Source: JAWLGW01 sp964569055 (lineage in GTDB: Bacteria > Planctomycetota > J058). From it: 19,497 bases of DNA. The position numbers and the translations under genes are program-made. The notes beneath the pieces are model-generated. The model was not told the origin of the DNA. It did not search any database and saw only the letters and a list, made by a program, of their open reading frames with translations. Shown here in pieces: positions 1 through 6,420 of this stretch; position 1 is the first letter of the stretch; each line of letters opens with the position of its first letter. The stretch spans positions 1 to 19,497 of the forward strand of contig CAZMSZ010000115.1 in the NCBI GenBank assembly GCA_964569055.1, read 5' to 3'.

Positions 1-119
1 TAGACCTCGGGGCGCTGCGGCTCGAACCGGAGCCCGAGCCGCGGGAGCGGCGGCTCGTCCGCGGCGGCGAGCGGGCCGAGGGCCAGCAGGAGCGTGAACG
101 CGAGCGGGAGGCGAGTCAT
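1..119 (-). CDS. Exported protein, N-terminal fragment (runs off left edge)
   Basis: Only the first 39 codons are present. They start at an ATG at 119 and read MTRLPLAFTLLLALGPLAAA followed by DEPPLPRLGLRF. This is a clear Sec signal peptide: one basic residue, a hydrophobic core of about 14 residues and an AAA-D cleavage site near residue 20. The mature part begins acidic and proline-rich and is not identifiable. The gene lies 40 nt downstream of the lipoprotein gene on the same strand and is probably cotranscribed with it. No good Shine-Dalgarno sequence is visible before the ATG. The rest of the gene is outside the window, so no function is assigned. Confidence 0.6.
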   Translation of the reverse strand, partial: MTRLPLAFTLLLALGPLAAADEPPLPRLGLRFEPQRPEV

Positions 120-159
120 GCGCGGAGCGTAGGGCAGGGCGCCGCGCGCGGCAACCGGC

Positions 160-534
160 TCAGCCGTCATAGCTCACCTTCACGGTGTTGCTCAGGCCGA
201 AGTAGAACGTCCCGAGCACGTGGCGCGTGTCGTGGCCGCGCTCGCGCACGGTCACCTCGTGCGAGCCCGTCACCACGCGGAAGCCGCGCTCCGCGTCGGG
301 GTCGACGCTGCCGACCTTGGACCCGTCGAGGTACACGTGGATCGTGTTGTGGGAGCGGTTGCGGACCTCGAGGTCCGCGTCCTGGCCGGCGCGCGCCGGC
401 GCCCCGGGGCTGCTCTCGGCGCAGCCGACGGCGTGGAGCCCCAGCGCGAGGGTCAGGGCGCAGCCGGGCAGGGCCGAACAGAACGAGCCGAGCAGCGCGA
501 GCGCGGCGGCGGCGAGGGCGGGCGAGCGGGTCAC
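160..534 (-). CDS. Small lipoprotein with PEGA-like beta domain
   Basis: A 124-residue predicted envelope lipoprotein. The GTG start at 534 is supported by a strong GAGGAG Shine-Dalgarno 6-7 nt upstream. Residues 1-37 are a long hydrophobic leader with possible lipobox cysteines at Cys25 (LPGC) and Cys38 (AVGC); the second is followed by a Ser/Pro/Gly linker, as expected for a lipidated, surface-tethered protein. Residues about 54-100 (LEVRNRSHNTIHVYLDG, then SVDPD and GSHEVTVRERG) resemble PEGA-type beta-sandwich repeats, in which a short strand, a turn with Asp-Gly, and a GxHxVxVxxxG strand recur. The C-terminus ends in another strand. The gene lies downstream of the sigma/anti-sigma operon and has its own copy of the putative sigma-factor promoter at 599-630, so it is a likely target of that sigma factor. 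The biochemical role is unknown. Confidence 0.7.
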   Translation of the reverse strand: MTRSPALAAAALALLGSFCSALPGCALTLALGLHAVGCAESSPGAPARAGQDADLEVRNRSHNTIHVYLDGSKVGSVDPDAERGFRVVTGSHEVTVRERGHDTRHVLGTFYFGLSNTVKVSYDG

Positions 535-553
535 GGGCGATCTCCTCGGGTTG

Positions 554-591
554 GCGCGAGCGCCGCCGGATCCTTCTGGCGGGGCTCGCGC
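554..591 (-). promoter_or_regulatory. Hairpin in the predicted 5' UTR of the lipoprotein mRNA
   Basis: An interrupted perfect inverted repeat. The outer arms GCGCGAGC (554-561) and GCTCGCGC (584-591) and the inner arms CCGCC (563-567) and GGCGG (578-582) are separated by a G/G mismatch, with a 10-nt loop. It sits between the predicted promoter at 599-630 and the GAGGAG ribosome-binding site of the lipoprotein. It also lies about 60 nt past the anti-sigma stop. It could therefore be a 5' UTR structure or a terminator for the sigma operon; no T-tract follows it on the minus strand. Confidence 0.4.
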
Positions 592-598
592 GGTTGGC

Positions 599-630
599 CC
601 GTGAGTGCCGCTCGAAGGCCCGCGGTTACA
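599..630 (-). promoter_or_regulatory. Putative ECF-sigma promoter of the lipoprotein gene
   Basis: On the minus strand, TGTAACC (630-624) is followed by a 16-nt spacer and CACTCACGG (607-599). The same two words, with a 17-nt spacer, lie directly upstream of the ECF sigma gene at 2572-2604. Two such matches on the same strand, each placed before a gene of this locus, are unlikely by chance and fit a -35/-10 promoter pair. Transcription would start near 594, giving a leader of about 60 nt before the GTG at 534. The assignment to this sigma factor is inference. Confidence 0.55.
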
Positions 631-650
631 CGGGCCCCGGCGCCCGGGTG

Positions 651-1994
651 CTACTCCTTACGCTCCAGCTTGTTGCGCGTCTCCTTCGCCAGGCGCTCCG
701 CCAGCTCCCCCAGCGCGGGGTCGAGCGCGTCGCGGGCGATCAGCTCGAGGGAGCGCAGCGCGGTCGGATCGGGCCAGCGTCCGATCCCGAGCACGGCCTC
801 GATCCGCACCCCCTGCTCCGGGTCGCTGCGGATCAGCGCCTCGAGCCGCTCCAGCACGGGGAGCGCGCCCTGGCCCAGGAGCGGCAGCGCGGCGCCCAGG
901 CCGCGGGCTGCCAGGCGGCGCTCGAGCGGGTCGGCCGCGCCGCTGGCCTCGGTGAAGCGGGCGACGATCCGCGCGCGCGCCTCGGCCGGCAGCTCCTCGT
1001 CGGCCGCGAGGTCGCCCAGGAGCAGTCGCACGCCGCGCCGGTCGGCCTCGCGGGCGGTGTCCCACAGCTCGAGCAGGTTCGCGGCGAGCGCGGGGGGATC
1101 GAGGCGGGTGGTCAGCGCGAGCAGGCTCGGCAGGGCCGGGCGGAGCACCCGCGCGGCGGGGTCGATCTCGCGCCCTGCGTCGCGCACCGCGCGCAGCAGG
1201 TCGAGGCGCCGCTCGGGCGGGAGCTCGACCGCGGGGTCGGCGGCCGCGGCCGGCTCGGGGGTCGCCGGCGTCGCCGGCTCGGCGGGTCCGCTCGGCTCCG
1301 GGGTGGACGGCGTCGGCGCGCGCGCTCCCTCCAGCGGCGCGCCCAGCGCGCCGCGCTCGCCGGGTCCGAGCTCGCGCGTGCCGCGCGCGTCCTCCAGGCG
1401 GACGCGGCCGGCCTCCACCTCGACGATCACGCGGCCCGCCTCCTCGTCGCGGGTGAAGGTGGCGCGCCCGCCGGGCGCGAGCTCGGCCTGCCCCTCGGCG
1501 GCCTCGAGCGCGAGCTCCTCCTCGGGGCCAGCGGTAACGACGACGCGGCCCGACTCCAGGCGCAGGCGCACGGCGCCAAATGGGCGCTCGCGGAGCAGCG
1601 CGGCCCGGGCCCCGGGGGCGAGCTCGACCGCGCCCCCGCCCGGGAGCGCGCGGGCGAGCCCGCTCGCGCCGCCCTCGAGCCGCTCCTCGCCCGGCGGGAG
1701 CAGGACGACGAGGAGCAGCGCGGCCGCGGCGGCCAGCAGCGCGGCGGCCCCCAGCCAGCGCCGGCGCGTCCGCGCCCGGCGGAGCGCCTCCACCTCGTGG
1801 TCCATGGCCGCGAGCACGCGCTCCAGGGCGGGGTCGGGGCGCGCCAGCAGCTCGCCGAGCGCGCGGTAGCGCGCCACGTTCGCCTGGCACTCGCGGCACT
1901 CCCCGAGGTGCTCCTCGACCCGGGCGCTCTCGCCGGGTGAGGTCTCGCCGTCGAGCCAGGCGCTCACCAGCACGTCCAGGACGGGGTCGCTCAC
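651..1994 (-). CDS. Membrane anti-sigma factor (zinc-type) with FecR-like and HEAT-like domains
   Basis: A 447-residue predicted inner-membrane regulator that should hold the adjacent ECF sigma factor inactive. The N-terminus has the zinc anti-sigma signature His29-x3-Cys33-x2-Cys36 (EEHLGECREC). A basic stretch (residues 72-79) precedes a single transmembrane helix at about 80-99. The periplasmic part begins with a FecR-like beta region (about 105-215), continues with a Pro/Thr/Glu linker (about 216-250) and ends with an all-helical HEAT-like region (about 255-445). Classic zinc anti-sigma factors are much shorter, so the large periplasmic sensor is notable. The GTG start at 1994 overlaps the sigma stop by 4 nt (GTGA) and has a GGAGG Shine-Dalgarno 7 nt upstream, so the two genes are translationally coupled. 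I could not identify what the sensor detects. Confidence 0.85.
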   Translation of the reverse strand: MSDPVLDVLVSAWLDGETSPGESARVEEHLGECRECQANVARYRALGELLARPDPALERVLAAMDHEVEALRRARTRRRWLGAAALLAAAAALLLVVLLPPGEERLEGGASGLARALPGGGAVELAPGARAALLRERPFGAVRLRLESGRVVVTAGPEEELALEAAEGQAELAPGGRATFTRDEEAGRVIVEVEAGRVRLEDARGTRELGPGERGALGAPLEGARAPTPSTPEPSGPAEPATPATPEPAAAADPAVELPPERRLDLLRAVRDAGREIDPAARVLRPALPSLLALTTRLDPPALAANLLELWDTAREADRRGVRLLLGDLAADEELPAEARARIVARFTEASGAADPLERRLAARGLGAALPLLGQGALPVLERLEALIRSDPEQGVRIEAVLGIGRWPDPTALRSLELIARDALDPALGELAERLAKETRNKLERKE

Positions 1995-2545
1995 CCGCTC
2001 ACCTCCAGCAGCTCGACCAAGCGCTTGCGCGCGCGGTGCACCGAGACCTTCACGTTGGCCACGCTGATCCCGAGCAGCTCGGCGATCTGGGCGTAGGGCA
2101 ACCCCGCCTCGGTGGCGAGCAACAGCGCCTCGCGCTGCCGCTCGGGCAGCTCGAGCAACGCCGCGCGCAGCCGCACCGTCTCCTCCTCCGCCTCGAGTCG
2201 GGCGGCCGAGCGATCCTCGGCGCCCGCGAGCGCCTCGAGCGCCGCCGGCTCGAGCCCCTGCGCGCCGCGCCCTCGGCGCGTCAGGCGCTTCTTGGCCAGG
2301 TTGGCCACGATCCCGAGCGCCAAGGTCGTCACCGACGAGCGCCCCTCGAACCGGGCGAGCCCCTGCCAAATCGCGACCGCCGCCTCCTGAGCGACCTCCT
2401 CGGCCTCGTCGGGGTCCCCGAGCATGCGGAGCGCGAACCGCGCCACCGGCTCGCGCACCTCCGCGTAGACCTCCTCGAACGAGGGGGCCCGCGCCCGCGC
2501 GGCGGCGGCGAGGAGGACGACGGCGGTGATGTAACCGCTGAGCAC
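1991..2545 (-). CDS. ECF-family RNA polymerase sigma factor
   Basis: A sigma-70 family factor of the extracytoplasmic-function type that directs RNA polymerase to stress or envelope promoters. Region 2 begins near SFEEVYAEVREPVARF and continues through MLGDPDEAEEVAQEA (core binding and -10 recognition). Region 4 contains LPERQREALLLATEAGLPYAQ then IAELLGISVANVKVSVHRA, the helix-turn-helix that reads the -35. Regions sigma-1.1 and sigma-3 are absent, as expected for ECF proteins. I chose the GTG at 2545 (184 residues) because a GGAG lies 10 nt upstream and the predicted -10 element covers 2574-2580. The alternative GTG at 2572 would lie within the promoter itself. The N-terminal 20 residues (LSGYITAVVLL and an Ala/Arg run) are unusually hydrophobic, so the exact start remains open. 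The gene is coupled to the anti-sigma gene. Confidence 0.88.
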   Translation of the reverse strand: MLSGYITAVVLLAAAARARAPSFEEVYAEVREPVARFALRMLGDPDEAEEVAQEAAVAIWQGLARFEGRSSVTTLALGIVANLAKKRLTRRGRGAQGLEPAALEALAGAEDRSAARLEAEEETVRLRAALLELPERQREALLLATEAGLPYAQIAELLGISVANVKVSVHRARKRLVELLEVSG

Positions 2546-2571
2546 GTGAAGCCCGCTCCGCTGCCGGGACA

Positions 2572-2604
2572 CCGTGAGTGCCCCGCGGCGGCTCCGAGGT
2601 TACA
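2572..2604 (-). promoter_or_regulatory. Putative autoregulated promoter of the ECF sigma gene
   Basis: On the minus strand, TGTAACC (2604-2598), a 17-nt spacer and CACTCACGG (2580-2572) match the motif at 599-630. The position just before the sigma gene is typical of ECF autoregulation. Predicted transcription would start near 2567, leaving a leader of about 20 nt before the GTG at 2545. Confidence 0.55.
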
Positions 2605-2654
2605 TGCAGGCTCGTCGCTCGCCCCAACGCGTCGCGTCAGGGCCGGGTCGAACG

Positions 2655-2733
2655 GTGCTCGTGCTCGTGCTCGGCCTCGTGACTCGGCTCCGGTCCGAGC
2701 TGCGCGACCCGATCGGCGAGCACGAGCACGAGG
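2655..2733. repeat. Composite hexamer inverted repeat, short copy (possible terminator)
   Basis: Three GTGCTC hexamers (2655-2672) face two GAGCAC hexamers (2718-2729, continuing GAGG). The arms can pair as a stem of 12 or more base pairs. Between them lies a second inverted repeat, CTCGG...CCGAG, containing a GGTCCGAG segment that resembles the GAGTCC core of the larger copy at 15845-16083. It lies 10 nt beyond the stop of the ceramidase-like gene and upstream of the sigma promoter, so it could end transcription of the former. The remainder of 2573-2742 shows no gene. Confidence 0.65.
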
Positions 2734-2742
2734 AGCGGCCCG

Positions 2743-4548
2743 CTAGGGCTTGAGCCGCTGCATCTGCCGGCGGCTGGCGTCGGTCACCTTGCTGCCGGTG
2801 TGCGCGCCGAACAAGGTCGCCATGCCCTCGTAGCCGCCGAACTGGAACTCTTGGTCGGTGGTGAAGTAGGCGCCGTGGCCGTTGGCGAGGGCGGCGGGGA
2901 TCACGTGCTCGAAGCCGAGCGCCTTGCCGTCGCTCTTGAGGGTCAGGCCGATCTCGTGGAGCGGCTCGCCGGGGAGCGTGGTCAGGACGCTGCCGTCGAT
3001 GCGGATCGCCTGGAAGCGGAACTCGCGCTCGATCCAGCCGTTCGGGATGTTGAAGTCGATCCCGAGCGTGATCCCCAGGCTGGCGAGGCCCTGCACGAAC
3101 CCGGAGTGGGCGATGTTCGGCGGGGCGTTGCGGTGGAGCGCCAGGCTGAGCGCGGGCTGGCCGAGGTCGACCTGCTCGCAGGCGCTCTGGAGCACCCCGT
3201 CGGTCTGGGTCGAGGCCGCGTTGCGGGCCTGCAGGATCGCGTCGGCCAGCACCTGCCCGGTGGCGTCGTAGCCGCCGGTCGGGCGGATGTCCCCCTCGCA
3301 GCCGTTGATGAACAGGCACACCCCGGCGCCGGCCGCCTCGGCCTTGATGTTGGCGCTGCCCATGATGTCGGCCGAGAACTCGAGGTTGCTGGTGCCGAAG
3401 TGCGTCCCGTGGATCCCGAAGTTCCACACCGTGGCGACCGGGACGCCGGTGGGGCGGTCGACGCGGATCACGACCATCTCGGGGTCGATGTCGTCGTCGT
3501 CGAGGCGGGGCGAGTCGGCGGCGCGCCGGTTCTTGGTGGCCGTGGTGACCTGCGTGCTCGCCAGGCCGACCACCGCCGGGCCGACCCCCTGCTCCGCCTG
3601 GACCATGGCCTGCGCGATCCGGTCGGTGACGTGCTCGAACACCCGCCGCACGTAGAGGTCGACCGCGGTCACCTGCCACAGCAGGCGCTTGGTCAGCGCG
3701 CCGGGGCCGCTGTGGGTGTGCGACGCGCAGACCATGACCTTCTCGAGCGGCACGGTGAAGCCCTGGCTCTGGGCCTTGCGCCAGGCCGTCTCCACCACCT
3801 CGGCGTCGGTGGCGACCGCGTCGATCGTCACGATCGCCACCCGCTCGTGGCCGTTGCCGAGCACGAGGCACTTGGCCATCAGCGGGTCCTTCACGCCGAC
3901 CGACGGCTCGAGGAACGTGTACTCGTTGAACGGGTTGAGGTCGGGGAACGAGCGGCGCCGGTCGCCGCCGCCGAAGCCCCCGAGGGGGACCCCCACGCCG
4001 GGCGTCATGTCGGCCGAGGCCGCGCCGGCCACGTACGGGCCGGGGATCGCCGGGGCGATCGTGTGGCCGCTGCCCGGGCCGACGATCGGCACGGTGGCCG
4101 AGGTGGTGAACTTGATCAGCTGCTCGCCCGCGAGGGGCCGACCCGCGACGTCCAACAGGGCGGTGGTGACCCGGAGCAGGTGGGGCGTGGTCGAGACCAG
4201 GTTGGCGAGCGGATCGACCTCGATCACGCGCGGGGTCGCGAGGCGCAGGGCGGCCGGGACCGCGCCCTGGTCGCTCTGCAAGATCACCGCGCCGGGCGCG
4301 AGCGAGGCGGCGTCGACGTCCTCGCTCATCGTGAGGTAGAGGCTGGCGTCGACCTGCACGTCGAGCTCGCCATCGGTCGGCGTGCTGGCGATCACGGTGA
4401 ACGCGGCCGAGGACGTGATCGGCGCGACCGCGCTCGAGCGGCCGCCCGAGCTCTGCGAGCAGCCGGGCGGGAGGATCGCGCCGGCCAGGCCGACCAGCAG
4501 CGCGAGCGTGGGGGCGAAGGAGGAAGCGAGGAGACGCTTGGCGACCAT
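2743..4548 (-). CDS. Neutral/alkaline ceramidase-fold lipoprotein with Ig-like N-domain
   Basis: A 601-residue exported protein. The ATG at 4548 has a GGAG Shine-Dalgarno 6 nt upstream; longer in-frame starts run through the promoter region. Residues 1-30 are a signal peptide ending in PPGC, a non-canonical lipobox with Cys30. Residues about 48-150 resemble the SbsA-type Ig-like (Big_5) domain. Residues about 170-600 match the neutral/alkaline non-lysosomal ceramidase N-terminal family: ASADMTPGVGVPLGGFGGG, SHTHSGPG (276-283, with likely zinc ligand His) and IHGTHFGTSN (379-388). In true ceramidases a GDVSPN hexapeptide carries the nucleophilic Ser; the equivalent here is GDIRPT (419-424), with Arg at that position. 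The fold assignment is fairly secure, but ceramide hydrolysis is doubtful. It may be another metal-dependent amidase or hydrolase acting on lipids. The gene is divergent from the phosphoesterase gene. Confidence 0.8.
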   Translation of the reverse strand: MVAKRLLASSFAPTLALLVGLAGAILPPGCSQSSGGRSSAVAPITSSAAFTVIASTPTDGELDVQVDASLYLTMSEDVDAASLAPGAVILQSDQGAVPAALRLATPRVIEVDPLANLVSTTPHLLRVTTALLDVAGRPLAGEQLIKFTTSATVPIVGPGSGHTIAPAIPGPYVAGAASADMTPGVGVPLGGFGGGDRRRSFPDLNPFNEYTFLEPSVGVKDPLMAKCLVLGNGHERVAIVTIDAVATDAEVVETAWRKAQSQGFTVPLEKVMVCASHTHSGPGALTKRLLWQVTAVDLYVRRVFEHVTDRIAQAMVQAEQGVGPAVVGLASTQVTTATKNRRAADSPRLDDDDIDPEMVVIRVDRPTGVPVATVWNFGIHGTHFGTSNLEFSADIMGSANIKAEAAGAGVCLFINGCEGDIRPTGGYDATGQVLADAILQARNAASTQTDGVLQSACEQVDLGQPALSLALHRNAPPNIAHSGFVQGLASLGITLGIDFNIPNGWIEREFRFQAIRIDGSVLTTLPGEPLHEIGLTLKSDGKALGFEHVIPAALANGHGAYFTTDQEFQFGGYEGMATLFGAHTGSKVTDASRRQMQRLKP

Positions 4549-4850
4549 GGGGAGCTCCGAGCCCGAGGCGCCCCGAGGGTGGGGGCGTGCGGGGAAGGAA
4601 CGGGCCGTGCAAACTCGCGGCCAGGGGGCGTTCGGGGAGGGTGAGGAGCAACTGAAGAGGAACGAGGCACTTATCGGGCCATCGCAAAGTGTCGATATCG
4701 GACGTCCATCCGCGATTTCCCGTAATCGGAACGTCCGGCCCGCCCAGAATCGGGCGGCAGCGGATAACTGGTTGCCCACACGTGGACTAGGCGAACGTCC
4801 CCAGGCCGGGCCTTTGCTAGGGAGCAGGCGCCTGGCGGAAGGAGCGGCGG
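4549..4850. promoter_or_regulatory. Divergent intergenic region, ceramidase-like / phosphoesterase
   Basis: A 302-nt region between divergent starts, more AT-rich than its surroundings, which fits two promoters. I see no convincing -35/-10 pair. Visible elements are three ACGTCC words (near 4703, 4731 and 4795), the first within the palindrome GGACGTCC; a CGATATCG palindrome (near 4692); and a 6-bp stem CCGCCC/GGGCGG (4740-4757). The repeated ACGTCC words might be operator half-sites; this is speculative. No gene is evident. Confidence 0.4.
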
Positions 4851-6413
4851 ATGGACCTGGTGCGAGCGGGGGGACTCACCTTGGTGGCGGCGCTGGCCGC
4901 CGCGATCGGGATCGGCTGCACCGAGTCGGGCGGCTCCTCGCGGAGCGCGTCCACGGCGCCCGGGAGCGTTCAGGCCCCGCCGGCGCAGGTCGTGCCGCAG
5001 GTGGTCGACCTCCAGGTCGCCCCGCTGGTCCGCGGCGACGCGGGGCTCTCGTTTCGGCTGGTCGATCCGGCCGCGGCCAGCGCGCAGGTCGAGGTCCGCT
5101 TCAGCCTCGACGGCGGGGCGACCTGGACCCCGGCCACCCGGGTCGGCACGAGCGGGGCGCTGGCGAGCGCGTCCGCCCCGGGCGCGCTCCACACCCTGAC
5201 GTGGGCCAGCGCGGCCGACGTGCCCGGGTTCGAGGCGGCGGCGCGGCTCGAGGTGCGCGCCGTGGGCGGCGGGAGCGCGAGCGCCTCGCTCGCGGTCGAC
5301 AACCAGCCGGTCAACCCGCCGGTCCCGCTCACCCGCCAGCCCTACCTCCAGTCGACCACCGCGACGGCCACCGAGCTGCTGTGGCGCACGGCCGCCTCGA
5401 CCGACACCACGGTGGAGTATGGCCCGACCCCGGCCCTCGGGCTGAGCGCGGGCGACCCGCAGGCGCGCACGGTCGCGCACCGCGCCACGCTGAGCGGGCT
5501 CTCGGCGGGGACGACCTACTACTACCGCCTGCTGGCGGGCGGCCAGCCGCTCACCCCGCGCCTGTCCTTCCAGTCCGCGCCCGCGCCCGCCGACGCCGAG
5601 CTGACGTTCCTGGTCGTCGGCGACAGCGGCATGGGCAACCCCGAGCAGCACCAGATCGCGGCGCTGATGGCGGCCGAGCAGGAGGCGGAGCTGTTCTTGC
5701 ACACGGGCGACGTCGTCTACCCGATCGGCGGGCTCGGCGCGGCCGTGCAGGAGTACGACGCCCGCTTCTTCCGCCCCTACCAGGCCATGCTCACCCGGAT
5801 CCCCGCCTTCCCGGTGGTGGGGAACCACGACCTCTACGGCCTGTTCGGCCAGCCGTTCCGCGACACGTTCGTGCTCCCGCCCAACGGCGGCGGCTCGCTG
5901 CTCGAGGAGCTCTACTTCTCGTTCGAGTGGGGTGACGCCAAGTTCGTGGCGCTCGAGACCAACGTCCTGTACCAGTTCACCCCGCTCGGCCCGCACATCA
6001 CCTGGCTGCGCGACCAGCTGGCCACCAACACCAAGAAGTGGCTGGTCGTCTACATGCACACCCCGCCCTACTCGGCGGGCAAGCACGGCGACAACGGCCG
6101 TTTGCAGTCCCTGCTCGAGCCGCTGTTCGAGCGCCACGCCGTCGACCTGGTCCTCGCGGGCCACGACCACGACTACGAGCGCACGCACCCGCTCGAGCTC
6201 TACAACACCGACCCCGCCTACCCGGGCCTGGTCCACGTCGTCACCGGCGGCGGCGGCGCGGCGCTCCGCCCCGTGACCCCCACCGCGCGCACCGCGGTGG
6301 CCCAGTCGGTCTATCACTACGTGAAGGTGCGCGCCGAGGGCGACTGGCTCCACGGGCAGGCGATCGACATCAACGGTCAGGTGATCGACACCTGGTCGGT
6401 GCCGGACCGGTGA
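4851..6413 (+). CDS. Exported purple-acid-phosphatase-like metallophosphoesterase
   Basis: A 520-residue predicted lipoprotein or exported enzyme that hydrolyses phosphate esters using a two-metal centre. The ATG at 4851 follows AAGGAG at 6 nt. Residues 1-23 are a signal sequence ending IGIGC (Cys at 23). Residues about 45-150 form a beta-rich domain. Residues about 160-245 are an Fn3-like purple acid phosphatase N-terminal domain (PYLQS, LLWRT, YGPTP, LSGLSAGTTYYYR). The calcineurin-like catalytic domain (about 250-500) has every expected ligand motif: GDSG (Asp258), GDVVY (Asp287), GNHD (Asn325-His326), MHTPPYS (His403) and GHDHDYER (His438, His440). It ends 7 nt before the convergent GTPase gene. 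Substrate is unknown; a phosphate-scavenging or lipid-phosphate role beside the ceramidase-like protein is inference. Confidence 0.87.
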   Translation: MDLVRAGGLTLVAALAAAIGIGCTESGGSSRSASTAPGSVQAPPAQVVPQVVDLQVAPLVRGDAGLSFRLVDPAAASAQVEVRFSLDGGATWTPATRVGTSGALASASAPGALHTLTWASAADVPGFEAAARLEVRAVGGGSASASLAVDNQPVNPPVPLTRQPYLQSTTATATELLWRTAASTDTTVEYGPTPALGLSAGDPQARTVAHRATLSGLSAGTTYYYRLLAGGQPLTPRLSFQSAPAPADAELTFLVVGDSGMGNPEQHQIAALMAAEQEAELFLHTGDVVYPIGGLGAAVQEYDARFFRPYQAMLTRIPAFPVVGNHDLYGLFGQPFRDTFVLPPNGGGSLLEELYFSFEWGDAKFVALETNVLYQFTPLGPHITWLRDQLATNTKKWLVVYMHTPPYSAGKHGDNGRLQSLLEPLFERHAVDLVLAGHDHDYERTHPLELYNTDPAYPGLVHVVTGGGGAALRPVTPTARTAVAQSVYHYVKVRAEGDWLHGQAIDINGQVIDTWSVPDR

Positions 6414-6420
6414 GCGAGCG

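Noticed and set aside
2530..2536. A third TGTAACC word, on the plus strand inside the sigma gene start
   Set aside because: No CACTCAC-like element lies 16-17 nt downstream and no plus-strand gene follows, so it is not counted as a promoter.
651..2627. Extension of the anti-sigma frame upstream through the sigma gene (658 residues)
   Set aside because: The first 210 residues are low-complexity shadow of the sigma gene. The GTG at 1994 has a strong Shine-Dalgarno and the zinc motif starts just after it.
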